Positions 1 through 9,966 of a stretch of 64,000 nt of DNA are shown one piece after another (positions within the stretch are counted from its first letter, which is position 1; every line of letters starts with the position of its first letter). Both the position numbers and the translations under genes were made by a program. The notes beneath the pieces were generated by a model that was not told the DNA's origin, made no database searches, and was given only the letters and a program-made list of their open reading frames with translations. Origin of the DNA: Shewanella sp. HN-41 (lineage in GTDB: Bacteria; Pseudomonadota; Gammaproteobacteria; Enterobacterales; Shewanellaceae); assembly GCF_000217915.1 (NCBI RefSeq), contig NZ_AFOZ01000023.1:1-64000 (forward strand). The letters are read 5' to 3'.

Positions 1-1
1 A

Positions 2-77
2 TCCCCTGTAGTTCAGTCGGTAGAACGGCGGACTGTTAATCCGTATGTCACTGGTTCAAGTCCAGTCAGGGGAGCCA
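2..77 (+). tRNA. tRNA-Asn (GTT anticodon)
   Basis: The sequence folds as a complete tRNA. The acceptor stem pairs positions 2-8 with 67-73, followed by discriminator G74 and an encoded CCA at 75-77. The anticodon loop reads CTGTTAA, giving anticodon GTT (Asn). The T-arm carries GGTTCAAGTCC. The gene starts one base inside the window, so any promoter or preceding tRNA gene lies outside it. No other tRNA follows. Confidence 0.97.
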
Positions 78-274
78 ATCTTTCAGATAGTCTCCTATTT
101 CATCCCATTTTTTGGCACTCGACATTCTCTTTTTAATTTCTGTTTTAAATCAAATACAGTTACACTGATATCAATTTATTAACCAAAATTCTGAGTATCA
201 TCACACAGATAGCGTAGTCACATTGCATAGGCTCTGCTGTCTTTGTACTCGCATAAGTTGAGAGTGGATTTTTT

Positions 275-2179
275 ATGGCCATGTCAAAATCATATCCCAT
301 CTTTTTATTACTGATCTTTTTGGCGCTATTTGGCTGGGTTTATCAGGGCCAAAATAACCAATTACAAATCCAGCAACAGCAAGAACTCGATGGCTTCAAA
401 AAATACCTTGATGGTTTTGCCCAATGGCAAGGTAATGGCGCCGAACTGTATCAACAACTATCGAGTGACTATCGGTTCCAATTTTTTCAATATGTGGATG
501 ATACCGATGGCGAGCTTAATCATACCGAGGGCAGCCTCACGGCGAAGGATAGCCATCCACTTGCAGGCTTATTTCCCCTTAACTTAGCCCATACTCAAAA
601 AATAGCGACGGGCCGCTTACAGGTCAAACTCAACGCCAATCAAGCCATCGAAGAGGCCATTAGTAATACAGAGAAATGGGGGCTAATGCTTCTTGTCACT
701 TATTTGATATTACTCGTCATCTTTATGGTATTAATGGCAAGGCTGAAAGCCACTATTGGTTATGCCGCCCAATACATTACCCATCTTCCAGATATGAGTT
801 TTTCCGCCATTGCCGCATCCAAGCTTGATGGTGAGATGAGTCCGCTAAAGGTGGCGTTAGAAGAGTGCCGCACTCAACTTAAAACGCAATTGGATAAGCT
901 CACCCAGGAAAACGACAAACTACACAGGGCCGCATATCAGGATCCTATTACGGGTTTTGGCAGTCGAGCACCTTTCACCAGTAAATTAGAGAGCATTAGT
1001 CGACCCAACGTGCCTCAATTGGGTCTGCTAGCGATGGTAAAGGCTACTGAACTCGCCCATGTTAATCAGTTGCAGGGGCGCACCGCAGGCGATGATTATT
1101 TATCTAACGTGGCTAATTGTATTCGTAAGGCCTGTTCGAAATACCCAAATGCCGAATGTTTTCGCGTTTCGAGCGCCGATTTTGCCGTATTTATTCCCGA
1201 TGTTGTGATTAAGGATGGGCCTAAATTTTTAGAACAACTCAAGATTTTTCTCGATGAATACCAGCAGATCATCAAGACCGAGTCCACGGCGCACACAGGC
1301 TTAGTTCCCTATCAGCAAGGGGCCAATCCCGTTACCCTACTCACCCTTGCCGATACCGCGGTGAGTATTGCCCAGACCTTGGGGCCCAATAGCTATCATA
1401 TTCAAGAAAAACTCAATGGTGATGAACAGTTTGGCGATGACCGTTGGAAACTGGCGATCCATGATCTCATCACTCGCCAAGCCCTGAAATTCTATCAACA
1501 ACCGATCCAACCCTGTCGCAACGATGTTGATGTTTACCGCGAGCTGCTGGCCCGTTTCTATAATAGTGATGGCAAATTTTTACCGACCACCACTGTCATT
1601 GCCATGGCCGAACGTCACGGTTTGAGTACGGAATTAGATAAATTAGTGGTGATTAGCACATTAAAAATGCTTAAGGAAAACCCCACCATCAGCGGTAATT
1701 TCGGCATCAATATAAGTGCGTATTCAGCCCATCAAGAACTCTTTGTTAGCTGGCTAAAAGATATTTTAGGTAAGCATAAATCTATCGCTTCACGTTTGGT
1801 ATTTGAGATCAACGAGTCGGGTATGCAGGCAAATTTAGGTGCCAGTTTCAAGTTTGTCCGTGAAGTACACAGTGTTGGCTCTAGGGTCTCCATCGAACGT
1901 TTTGGCATGAGCTTTACCTCCTTCAAGTTCTTCAACGAGGTGCGCCCAGACTACATTAAGCTCGATGGCAGCTATTCCACCGCCATTGATGAAGATAGCA
2001 ATAATAAATTTTTCGTGCGTATGATGGTGGATGTGGCTAGGCGTATTGGCATTCGCGTCATCGCGACCAGTGTCGAGCGGCAGGAGGAAAAATTAACCCT
2101 CGAAAAACTCTTAGTCGATGGACTACAGGGCTATTATATTGCCCAGCCCCAAGCGTTGACTATTAGCGATCAAGTTTAA
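275..2179 (+). CDS. Membrane protein with degenerate GGDEF and EAL domains (CsrD/LapD-like)
   Basis: A 634-residue inner-membrane protein. A transmembrane helix at about residues 7-23 and another at about 135-155 flank a periplasmic segment of roughly 110 residues. A charged coiled region follows, then a GGDEF-type and an EAL-type domain. Both catalytic sites are eroded. Where GGDEF should be the protein reads SSADF. The EAL motif is ELL (YRELLARF), and the paired Asp motif DDFG is ERFG. It therefore probably binds or senses cyclic-di-GMP, or acts as an adaptor, and does not make or cut it. CsrD, the RNase E specificity factor for Csr small RNAs, and LapD are families with this architecture and similar losses; I cannot choose between them. 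It lies 126 bp upstream of rsxA on the same strand, so co-transcription is possible. The start has GAGAGTGG 9 bases upstream; ATG at 281 is an alternative. Confidence 0.8.
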   Translation: MAMSKSYPIFLLLIFLALFGWVYQGQNNQLQIQQQQELDGFKKYLDGFAQWQGNGAELYQQLSSDYRFQFFQYVDDTDGELNHTEGSLTAKDSHPLAGLFPLNLAHTQKIATGRLQVKLNANQAIEEAISNTEKWGLMLLVTYLILLVIFMVLMARLKATIGYAAQYITHLPDMSFSAIAASKLDGEMSPLKVALEECRTQLKTQLDKLTQENDKLHRAAYQDPITGFGSRAPFTSKLESISRPNVPQLGLLAMVKATELAHVNQLQGRTAGDDYLSNVANCIRKACSKYPNAECFRVSSADFAVFIPDVVIKDGPKFLEQLKIFLDEYQQIIKTESTAHTGLVPYQQGANPVTLLTLADTAVSIAQTLGPNSYHIQEKLNGDEQFGDDRWKLAIHDLITRQALKFYQQPIQPCRNDVDVYRELLARFYNSDGKFLPTTTVIAMAERHGLSTELDKLVVISTLKMLKENPTISGNFGINISAYSAHQELFVSWLKDILGKHKSIASRLVFEINESGMQANLGASFKFVREVHSVGSRVSIERFGMSFTSFKFFNEVRPDYIKLDGSYSTAIDEDSNNKFFVRMMVDVARRIGIRVIATSVERQEEKLTLEKLLVDGLQGYYIAQPQALTISDQV

Positions 2180-2304
2180 TCGAACACTCGGTTAATTCAT
2201 CGCCAATATTTACAGTAAAGATGGTTAACCCTGCATTCTATATGTTGTTTATACAAACGGAAAAGTCGATAATACGGCCAAGATCCGTTTAGATAAGTAT
2301 TGAG

Positions 2305-2883
2305 ATGAGTGAATATCTCCTGTTGTTGATCAGCACTGTACTGGTCAACAATTTCGTTTTAGTGAAATTCTTAGGTTTATGTCCTTTCATGGGGGTCTCC
2401 AGTAAATTGGAGTCCGCGATTGGTATGTCTATGGCAACCACCTTTGTGTTGACCTTAGCCTCGATACTCAGTTACCTCGTGAATCAATACCTATTACTCC
2501 CCTTTGATCTGAGCTATTTACGCACTATGAGTTTTATTTTAGTGATTGCCGTTGTCGTGCAATTTACTGAAATGGTCGTACAAAAAACCAGTGCAACCCT
2601 GCACCGTGCACTCGGTATTTATTTGCCGCTTATCACAACAAACTGCGCGGTATTGGGGGTTGCCCTGCTTAATGTGAACGAAAAACACGATTTTATTCAA
2701 TCCGCTATATACGGTTTTGGTGCGGCGGTGGGCTTCTCTTTAGTGCTTATTCTCTTCTCGGCTATGCGTGAACGATTAGCCGCCGCGGATGTGCCCTTAC
2801 CCTTTAAGGGCGGCGCCATTGCTATGATCACCGCGGGCCTAATGTCGCTAGCCTTTATGGGATTTACAGGATTGGTTAAGTAA
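2305..2883 (+). CDS. rsxA: Ion-translocating electron transport complex subunit RsxA/RnfA
   Basis: A 192-residue polytopic inner-membrane subunit of the Rnf/Rsx complex, which couples electron transfer between NADH and ferredoxin-type carriers to ion movement and, in E. coli, keeps SoxR reduced. The length matches the family (about 193). Hydrophobic helices run through the whole protein. The segment [12 protein letters not shown] near residue 21 and [12 protein letters not shown] near residue 115 are the paired membrane-cysteine motifs shared with RsxE, reflecting the RsxA/RsxE paralogy. It is the first gene of rsxABCDGE and is separated from rsxB by only one base. Confidence 0.96.
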   Translation: MSEYLLLLISTVLVNNFVLVKFLGLCPFMGVSSKLESAIGMSMATTFVLTLASILSYLVNQYLLLPFDLSYLRTMSFILVIAVVVQFTEMVVQKTSATLHRALGIYLPLITTNCAVLGVALLNVNEKHDFIQSAIYGFGAAVGFSLVLILFSAMRERLAAADVPLPFKGGAIAMITAGLMSLAFMGFTGLVK

Positions 2884-2884
2884 G

Positions 2885-3484
2885 ATGTCCACAATTGTAA
2901 TTGCAGTCATATTGTTGACCCTATTGGCTTTGGTCTTTGGGGTGTTACTCGGTTTTGCCGCCCTTAAATTTAAGGTTGAGGGCAATCCCATTGTCGATGA
3001 GTTAGAAGCCATTTTGCCACAGACCCAATGCGGCCAATGTGGTTATCCCGGCTGTCGTCCCTACGCTGAAGCCATTGCCAACGGTGATAAGATCAATAAA
3101 TGCCCTCCGGGCGGCACTGCGACCATGGAAAAACTGGCCAGCTTGATGGGGGTCGATCCAGAGCCGCTTAATGCCGAAGCGCAATCCCAAGTTAAAAAAG
3201 TGGCCTACATCCGCGAAGATGAATGTATTGGCTGCACTAAATGTATCCAGGCCTGTCCCGTAGATGCCATTATCGGTGCCGGAAAGCTCATGCATACCGT
3301 GCTGACAGCCGACTGCACAGGCTGCGATCTCTGCGTTGAACCTTGTCCCGTCGATTGTATTGATATGATCCCTGTGACCCAGAATCTTAAGAATTGGAAC
3401 TGGCGTTTAAATGCCATTCCTGTGACTCTTATCCAAGAAACCCAGCCCCAAGAGACGATGTTAGAAGAGGATAAGCGGTGCTAA
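2885..3484 (+). CDS. rsxB: Electron transport complex iron-sulfur subunit RsxB/RnfB
   Basis: A 199-residue Fe-S subunit. An N-terminal transmembrane anchor (residues 4-25) is followed by a four-cysteine 4Fe-4S domain (CGQCGYPGC with a later Cys in KCPPGG). Two ferredoxin-type CxxCxxCxxxCP clusters come next ([12 protein letters not shown] and [12 protein letters not shown]). It relays electrons from RsxC toward the membrane subunits. The start ATG overlaps the end of rsxA's stop region by spacing of one base, and the stop overlaps the rsxC start by 7 bases, indicating translational coupling in the rsx operon. Confidence 0.96.
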   Translation: MSTIVIAVILLTLLALVFGVLLGFAALKFKVEGNPIVDELEAILPQTQCGQCGYPGCRPYAEAIANGDKINKCPPGGTATMEKLASLMGVDPEPLNAEAQSQVKKVAYIREDECIGCTKCIQACPVDAIIGAGKLMHTVLTADCTGCDLCVEPCPVDCIDMIPVTQNLKNWNWRLNAIPVTLIQETQPQETMLEEDKRC

Positions 3485-5502
3485 CTTTATTAGATCAATT
3501 AGATAAAGGAACCCTTTGGCGCTCACCAGGCGGTATTCACCCACCCGAAGTCAAATTCCTCTCCAATACTACCCCGATAGGTAAGTTGCCGTTAGCACAG
3601 GAGTATTTAGTCCCTGTGCCACAGGTCGGCGAAAACTGCACCCTTGCGGTGAAGGTCGGCGATAAAGTATTAAAGGGGATGCCGTTAACCCAAGGTACTT
3701 CTATTTGGCATTTGCCCGTACATGCGCCCACCTCAGGCACTGTGGTTGCCATTGAGCCCAGAGCCAGTAACCATGCCTCTGCACTGCCGGTGAATACCTG
3801 TGTCATTGCTGCAGATGGTGAGGACAGTTGGTGTGAACTGACGCCTGGCTCAGTCGATGGGCTGAGCAATCAAGAACTGATTGCTAAAATCCACGGTGCG
3901 GGGATTGCGGGCATGGGCGGCGCGGCCTTCCCTAGCCATATCAAGCTCAACCCCGTCAGTGAAATTGATTTAGTGATCATCAACGGCGTCGAGTGTGAGC
4001 CCTATATCAGTGCCGATGATCGCTTAATGCGTGAATACAGCCAAAATATTTTGGCGGGCATTGGTATAATTCATCGGCTATTGACACCCAAACGCATCGT
4101 AATCGCCATCGAGGACAATAAACCCGAAGCCATAAACGCGATGCAACAGGCGGTAAGTCAATCCACCCTACCTGCAGGCAGTACCCGGGTGACAGTGATC
4201 CCAACCAAGTATCCCTCTGGCGGTGAAAAACAGCTGATTCAAATCATCACGGGTCGTGAAGTCCCCTCGGGTTCGATCCCCGCCAAGCTTGGGATCGTAG
4301 TGCATAACGTGGGAACCGCCTTTGCGATTCACCAAGCCGTGACCCAAGGTAAACCACTCATTGAACGTGTGGTTACAGTCACAGGGCAAAATGTCGGCAA
4401 ACCCGGCAACTATTGGTTGCCCATTGGTACACCCGTTGAGCATGTTCTGGCCCAAAGCGAATTTAAAGCCGAAGCCCAGCAGAAAGTGATTATTGGTGGT
4501 CCTATGATGGGCCATGCACTGCCGACAATCCAAGTGCCCATTTTAAAGGGCACTAACTGCATTCTTGTGCCCAGCAGCCAAGAAATTGGGGCGACGCCAG
4601 AAGAAAAAGCCTGCATTCGCTGCGGTGAATGCGCCAATGTCTGCCCTGCACTGTTACTACCACAACAACTCTTTTGGCATGCCAAGGCCGAAGAATATGA
4701 CAAAGCCGCTAGTTACAATTTAAAGGATTGTATTGAATGCGGTTGTTGTAGCTATGTGTGCCCGAGTGATATTCCCTTGGTGGAATACTACCGCATTGCA
4801 AAATCTGCCCTGAAACAAGCCGCCGATGAGAAGCAACAGGCTGAACGAGCTAAACACCGCTTCGAAGCACGCTTACATCGCCTAGAGGAAGAAAAACTCG
4901 CCCGCGAAGCTAAAGCCAAAGAAGCCGCAGAGCGTCGACAAGCCACCATGACAGGCACAGATAAAAATGCCGTCGCCGAGGCTATGGCACGTATCGCCGC
5001 GAAAAAAGCCGCTGCGGCGCAAACACCCACTGACACTGCAATCGCAACTGCAGCCGTGGTCGATGACGTGCCGAAAGAAAAAGCCGCCGTTGCCGCAGCC
5101 ATTGCCCGCGCTAAGGCGAAAAAGGCCGCACAGGCCGATGCGGTTGATACCCGTTCGGTTCGAACCAGTGACGCCACTGACCCCGCAGTCGAGCTCAACA
5201 GTGCAGCGCCTTTGTCACAAAAGGATAAAATCGCGGCAGCCGTTGCCCGTGCAAAAGCCAAGAAAGCCGCACAGCAAAATGAAATAGCAACCGCGGATCA
5301 GGCGCCAGAGACCCATGTATCTGAGGTTCAAACATCTGAGCCTCAAGCGATAACAACTCAAGCAGCGGACACTCCTGCCATCGAGCACGAGTCAACCACA
5401 GTCTTACAGAGCCCTGAGGATGATAAAAAAGCCAGAGTTGCGGCAGCCGTCGCTCGCGCTAAGGCAAAAAAGCGGCGCAGGCGGACTCAACACTTGCCGT
5501 GA
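3478..5502 (+). CDS. rsxC: Electron transport complex subunit RsxC/RnfC, reading frame broken near the C-terminus
   Basis: A peripheral cytoplasmic subunit thought to take electrons from NADH. The N-terminal half has the Complex-I-51-kDa-like fold with the [11 protein letters not shown] glycine-rich segment near residue 147 for flavin/NADH binding. Two ferredoxin clusters follow ([12 protein letters not shown] and [12 protein letters not shown], about residues 378-428). The C-terminus from about residue 440 is a charged coiled coil, then Ala/Lys-rich repeats of the type [14 protein letters not shown]. After 662 residues of family-like sequence the frame changes in the A6 run at 5466-5471 and ends in an arginine-rich sequence ([11 protein letters not shown]). 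One extra A restores [12 protein letters not shown] and joins the tail at 5499-5696. The lost part is only the repetitive tail, so redox function should survive. The start overlaps rsxB. Confidence 0.93.
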   Translation: MLTLLDQLDKGTLWRSPGGIHPPEVKFLSNTTPIGKLPLAQEYLVPVPQVGENCTLAVKVGDKVLKGMPLTQGTSIWHLPVHAPTSGTVVAIEPRASNHASALPVNTCVIAADGEDSWCELTPGSVDGLSNQELIAKIHGAGIAGMGGAAFPSHIKLNPVSEIDLVIINGVECEPYISADDRLMREYSQNILAGIGIIHRLLTPKRIVIAIEDNKPEAINAMQQAVSQSTLPAGSTRVTVIPTKYPSGGEKQLIQIITGREVPSGSIPAKLGIVVHNVGTAFAIHQAVTQGKPLIERVVTVTGQNVGKPGNYWLPIGTPVEHVLAQSEFKAEAQQKVIIGGPMMGHALPTIQVPILKGTNCILVPSSQEIGATPEEKACIRCGECANVCPALLLPQQLFWHAKAEEYDKAASYNLKDCIECGCCSYVCPSDIPLVEYYRIAKSALKQAADEKQQAERAKHRFEARLHRLEEEKLAREAKAKEAAERRQATMTGTDKNAVAEAMARIAAKKAAAAQTPTDTAIATAAVVDDVPKEKAAVAAAIARAKAKKAAQADAVDTRSVRTSDATDPAVELNSAAPLSQKDKIAAAVARAKAKKAAQQNEIATADQAPETHVSEVQTSEPQAITTQAADTPAIEHESTTVLQSPEDDKKARVAAAVARAKAKKRRRRTQHLP

Positions 5503-5696
5503 CAGACACGGATAACACAGTCAACAATGCACCCGTTGAGCCCGGATCCGCGGCTCAAACTGTGGCCGAAGGCAATGCAGAGTTACAGGCTCAAGACGCC
5601 GAGGCGATAAAAAAAGCCAAGATAGCGGCGGCCGTTGCCAAGGCAAAGGCGAAAAAAGCCGCCCAGACAGAGAGCGATACCAGTGTTAGTGAATAG
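5499..5696 (+). other. rsxC: Displaced C-terminal tail of rsxC (other frame)
   Basis: This stretch can be read from a GTG as 65 residues, but it is the continuation of RsxC and not an independent gene. It contains another copy of the rsxC repeat ([16 protein letters not shown]), lacks a convincing ribosome binding site, and begins exactly where restoring one A at 5466-5471 would continue the rsxC frame. It ends 38 bp before rsxD. It reaches protein only if the indel is a sequence error or if ribosomes slip back one base on the A AAA AAG heptamer. Confidence 0.85.
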
Positions 5697-5722
5697 CATG
5701 AGAACCACTGAAGAATTGATAA

Positions 5723-6784
<1,062 letters not shown>

Positions 6785-6827
6785 GGGTCATTCTGCGGGC
6801 AAGAGAAACAAGCTTAAGGAAAGAATA

Positions 6828-7466
6828 TTGAACAATCCGATGATTAAAAATGGTTTTTTATTGGCACTGTTTGCCTTGATCTGCACTGGCCTCGTCGCCG
6901 TTGTCAATCAACAAACCTTTGATCAAATAAAACAGCAAGAGCAACAGGAATTGATGCGGGTGTTGCACCAATTGATCCCCGATGCGATACACGATAATGA
7001 ACTGACGACGCAGTGCACTCTGCTACAGGATAAAGAGGCCCTAGGCACCGACGAGCCTATGCCAGCCTATATCGCCACCCACAGCGGCAAACCCGTTGCT
7101 ATCGCCATGGAAGCCATAGCACCGGATGGCTATAACGGCAATATCAAGCTGATTGTGGGTATTAATGCTCAAGGTGAAGTATTAGGCGTACGCACACTTG
7201 CCCACCAAGAAACCCCAGGACTGGGTGATAAGATCGAGTTACGTAAATCCGATTGGGTCACCAAATTTGTGGGAAAAGTGCTTAAGTCTGAAGATGATAA
7301 ACAATGGCAAGTGCAAAAAGACGGTGGCGATTTTGATCAATTTACCGGCGCCACTATTACCCCACGCGCCTATGTCAAAGCGGTCAAGCGTGCGCTATGG
7401 TATTTTAACCAAAATCAAACGCAGATTTTCAGCCAACCACTGAATTGTGAGGCCAACCATGAGTAA
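6828..7466 (+). CDS. rsxG: Electron transport complex subunit RsxG/RnfG (FMN-binding)
   Basis: A 212-residue subunit with one N-terminal membrane helix (residues 8-27) and a periplasmic FMN-binding domain. The covalent flavin attachment motif FTGATIT is present, with the acceptor Thr near residue 176. The start chosen is TTG, because AAGGA sits 7 bases upstream and translation from it gives the usual short polar N-terminus. The ATG at 6840 is possible but lies too far from that site. The stop overlaps the rsxE start by 8 bases. Confidence 0.94.
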   Translation: MNNPMIKNGFLLALFALICTGLVAVVNQQTFDQIKQQEQQELMRVLHQLIPDAIHDNELTTQCTLLQDKEALGTDEPMPAYIATHSGKPVAIAMEAIAPDGYNGNIKLIVGINAQGEVLGVRTLAHQETPGLGDKIELRKSDWVTKFVGKVLKSEDDKQWQVQKDGGDFDQFTGATITPRAYVKAVKRALWYFNQNQTQIFSQPLNCEANHE

Positions 7467-8157
7467 TTATCGTGATATTGCTTGGCAAGGACTGTGGAAG
7501 AATAACCCTGGCCTAGTGCAGCTATTAGGTTTATGTCCGTTACTGGCCGTCACAGCCACACTCACCAACGCCCTTGGACTCGGGGTAGCCACTATGCTAG
7601 TGCTGGTTGGCTCGAATATTTTAGTCTCACTGGTGCGCGATTATGTGCCCAAGGAAATTCGTATCCCAGTATTTGTGATGATCATTGCCGCCCTAGTGAC
7701 CACAGTGCAACTGCTGATCAATGCCTATGCCTATGGCCTGTACTTATCCCTAGGGATCTTTTTGCCTTTGATTGTGACAAACTGCATTATCATTGGCCGT
7801 GCCGAGGCGTTTGCTTCACGCAATAACGCCTTTAGCGCCGCCTTCGATGGCCTGATGATGGGGCTGGGTTTCACCTTAGTATTGGCGGTACTGGGTGCAA
7901 CGCGGGAAATATTAGGCCAAGGCACACTGTTTGATGGCGCCGATCAACTGCTTGGCCCTTGGGCTAAGTCTTTAACCATGCACGTATGGCAAGTGGATAC
8001 CCCCTTCTTACTCGCTATGTTGCCGCCGGGTGCCTTTATCGTGATGGGCCTGCTTATCGCCCTTAAAAATGTGATCGATAAAAAGCTCAAAGAGCGTCAG
8101 CCTGAGGCGGCGGTGCAGCCGAGTGTGACACGGGCGCGGATCACTAAGGTCGGTTAA
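7459..8157 (+). CDS. rsxE: Electron transport complex membrane subunit RsxE/RnfE
   Basis: A 232-residue polytopic subunit paralogous to RsxA, carrying the same cysteine motifs in [11 protein letters not shown] (about residue 25) and [12 protein letters not shown] (about residue 108). The start at ATG 7459 was preferred over an upstream in-frame GTG (7447), because it gives the family-typical MSNYRDI start, overlaps the rsxG stop in ATGAGTAA, and has GTGAGG just upstream as ribosome binding site. It is the last gene of the rsx operon, followed by a hairpin at 8168-8196. Confidence 0.95.
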   Translation: MSNYRDIAWQGLWKNNPGLVQLLGLCPLLAVTATLTNALGLGVATMLVLVGSNILVSLVRDYVPKEIRIPVFVMIIAALVTTVQLLINAYAYGLYLSLGIFLPLIVTNCIIIGRAEAFASRNNAFSAAFDGLMMGLGFTLVLAVLGATREILGQGTLFDGADQLLGPWAKSLTMHVWQVDTPFLLAMLPPGAFIVMGLLIALKNVIDKKLKERQPEAAVQPSVTRARITKVG

Positions 8158-8167
8158 CAGGTGGATA

Positions 8168-8196
8168 AATGGGCGCTAAATACCCTAGCGCCCATT
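8168..8196 (+). terminator. Hairpin after the rsx operon
   Basis: A perfect 11-base inverted repeat (AATGGGCGCTA with TAGCGCCCATT, 7-base loop) begins 11 bases after the rsxE stop. It lacks a T-run on the plus strand, so it may be a processing or protective 3' hairpin, or a weak terminator allowing some read-through to nth. Confidence 0.6.
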
Positions 8197-8254
8197 GCAC
8201 AATAAAAAGTGGGATTAAACCGCAAAATGACGGCCCACACAGCGCAGGAATCCC

Positions 8255-8896
8255 ATGAATCAAGAAAAACGCATCCAAATCCTCACTCGCCTTCGTGAAA
8301 ACAATCCCAAACCCGAAACCGAGCTGAATTTCTCTAGCCCCTTTGAATTATTAGTGGCTGTGACGTTGTCGGCGCAGGCGACCGATGTGAGCGTGAATAA
8401 GGCGACGGATAAATTGTTTCCGGTGGCCAATACGGCCCACAGCATTCATGCCTTAGGCGTTGAAGGATTAAAGGAATATATCAAGACCATTGGCCTTTAT
8501 AACAATAAGGCCGTCAATGTGATCAAAGCCTGCGAGATCTTAATAGAAAAATACAACGGTGAAGTCCCAGAGGATAGAGAAGCCCTCGAATCCCTTCCCG
8601 GTGTGGGCCGTAAAACCGCCAATGTGGTACTTAATACCGCCTTTGGTTGGCCGACCATCGCCGTGGATACCCATATTTTTCGCCTCGCCAATCGCACTAA
8701 GTTTGCCCCCGGCAAAAATGTGGTCGAAGTGGAAGAACGTATGTTAAAGGTCGTTCCCTCAGAGTTTAAGGTCGATGTGCACCACTGGTTTATTCTGCAT
8801 GGCCGCTATACCTGTCTTGCCCGCAAACCGCGCTGCGGCAGCTGCATTATTGAAGATTTATGCGAGTTTAAAGAGAAGGTCTATCCAGAAGAGTAA
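8255..8896 (+). CDS. nth: Endonuclease III (DNA glycosylase/AP lyase)
   Basis: A 213-residue base-excision repair enzyme that removes oxidised pyrimidines and cleaves the abasic strand. The helix-hairpin-helix ESLPGVGRKTANVV (about residues 111-124) carries the catalytic Lys. The catalytic Asp is in VDTHIFR (about residue 138). The C-terminal 4Fe-4S cluster has the exact C-x6-C-x2-C-x5-C spacing in CLARKPRCGSCIIEDLC. The length agrees with E. coli Nth (211). CAGGA precedes the ATG. Its place directly after rsxE is the same as in enterobacteria. Confidence 0.97.
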   Translation: MNQEKRIQILTRLRENNPKPETELNFSSPFELLVAVTLSAQATDVSVNKATDKLFPVANTAHSIHALGVEGLKEYIKTIGLYNNKAVNVIKACEILIEKYNGEVPEDREALESLPGVGRKTANVVLNTAFGWPTIAVDTHIFRLANRTKFAPGKNVVEVEERMLKVVPSEFKVDVHHWFILHGRYTCLARKPRCGSCIIEDLCEFKEKVYPEE

Positions 8897-8945
8897 GGGA
8901 GCAACGAGGCTTTCATTAACGGCGTTTTGTTAAAGACATTTGGTT

Positions 8946-8984
8946 AAGGGCTTTCATGCTGGATATCGCTAAAAGCCCTTTTGT
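8946..8984 (+). terminator. Rho-independent terminator after nth
   Basis: A 9-base perfect stem (AAGGGCTTT at 8946-8954 with AAAGCCCTT at 8972-8980) is followed by a short T-rich run. It lies about 50 bases after the nth stop and immediately before the 3' end of the minus-strand gene at 8994. The stem's A/T flanks let it act in both directions. Confidence 0.8.
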
Positions 8985-8993
8985 TATTCAATA

Positions 8994-9272
8994 TTACTGT
9001 GTTGAAGAGCCATTTTGCTGAGCGGCTTTGTGCTGCAATAGCTCAAGCAATTCCTCGTATTTGGGTCCTTGGCCAAACTGTGGCAACGCTACTGCAAAGA
9101 CCACCAGCGCAAAAGCGATATAAATGGCATACGGGTGACTCCAAATGCCTGCAAGCAACGAGAGCGTGCCTAAGATAAGCAAAATAATCACGCCCACACG
9201 CACCCGCTGTGCCCATTGTACTTTTTGTTTCGCGGCGGCAATTAACGACAGTTCTGCTTTAGTAAATTCCAT
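8994..9272 (-). CDS. Small two-helix membrane protein, function unknown
   Basis: A 92-residue protein with a charged N-terminus (about 25 residues), two adjacent hydrophobic helices (about residues 26-42 and 48-64) and a polar Gln-rich C-terminal tail. I do not recognise a named family. AAAAAGG lies about 7 bases before the ATG on the minus strand. It is monocistronic: the nth terminator lies at its 3' end and an AT-rich gap of about 170 bp lies upstream. Confidence 0.75.
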   Translation of the reverse strand: MEFTKAELSLIAAAKQKVQWAQRVRVGVIILLILGTLSLLAGIWSHPYAIYIAFALVVFAVALPQFGQGPKYEELLELLQHKAAQQNGSSTQ

Positions 9273-9442
9273 CCCAATTCCTTTTTAAGATTATCCATGG
9301 TGAATAAGAGCTATCCTGCATTATTAGTGATGTACATTCTACCGATTCTTAACCCATTTAATACGGCCATTTTTAATCACGCGGCCGCTATCTATTGCAA
9401 TAAATCACTGACAGTAGGTAGCTCTTTATGCGCATGAAGCAT

Positions 9443-9480
9443 AAAAATAACCCTCAGGTACGGTCAGCACCTGAGGGTTA
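9443..9480 (-). terminator. Rho-independent terminator for the PepSY operon
   Basis: A perfect 12-base stem (TAACCCTCAGGT at 9448-9459 with its complement at 9469-9480, 9-base loop). Read on the minus strand it is followed by TTATTTTTAT. It begins 21 bases after the stop of the minus-strand gene ending at 9502. Confidence 0.9.
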
Positions 9481-9501
9481 TATTGTCACTACGATAAGAC
9501 T

Positions 9502-9966
9502 TTATTGGACTAATACAGCCTCGTGGACGGGCCACTGGCTCACTAACCATTCACCCTGCCAATTTTGAATAGACACCCATAGGCTGTCCGTTGCCGCTAA
9601 CTTAGCGGCCGTGATTGCATGCACATGCTGACCATGTTTACTGCCATGTAAAACCCCATTTTCGCCTTTTTGCAGGGCTTCTAATGGCAAGGCCTCGGGG
9701 CCGATATTGGCATAAGCTTGACGAATATGGGCCACATTCCCTTCTTCAAAGATAAACATAAAATCTTTAACGTAATCATCATGGTGTTTATAGGGCGCCT
9801 TTAAATCTAAGGGCATAGGCGCGATTTTAAACTCACCGAGTTGCTGGCTCGGCCAGGCTGGCGGAAAGCTTGGGTTTAGCGATTGATAGAGAAACACTAA
9901 GGGTAAAATCAAAATCAAACCGCTGAGTTTATATTTATGCTTTAACCAAAATACCGATGATGCCAT
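9502..9966 (-). CDS. Membrane-anchored hypothetical protein co-transcribed with PepSY gene
   Basis: A 154-residue protein with one N-terminal hydrophobic helix (about residues 13-28), predicted to be exposed to the periplasm. The C-terminal half contains a histidine-rich stretch (HGSKHGQHVHA, about residues 108-118) and ends in a compact WxxEWLVSQWPVHEA segment. I do not recognise a characterised family. Its start is adjacent to the stop of the PepSY gene (one shared base), so the two are translationally coupled. A role in iron or siderophore handling is inferred from that neighbour and the Fur-like boxes upstream. Confidence 0.75.
   Translation of the reverse strand: MASSVFWLKHKYKLSGLILILPLVFLYQSLNPSFPPAWPSQQLGEFKIAPMPLDLKAPYKHHDDYVKDFMFIFEEGNVAHIRQAYANIGPEALPLEALQKGENGVLHGSKHGQHVHAITAAKLAATDSLWVSIQNWQGEWLVSQWPVHEAVLVQ

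Noticed and set aside
5499..5696. Independent 65-residue gene between rsxC and rsxD
   Set aside because: It is the continuation of rsxC repeats in another frame and has no ribosome binding site of its own.
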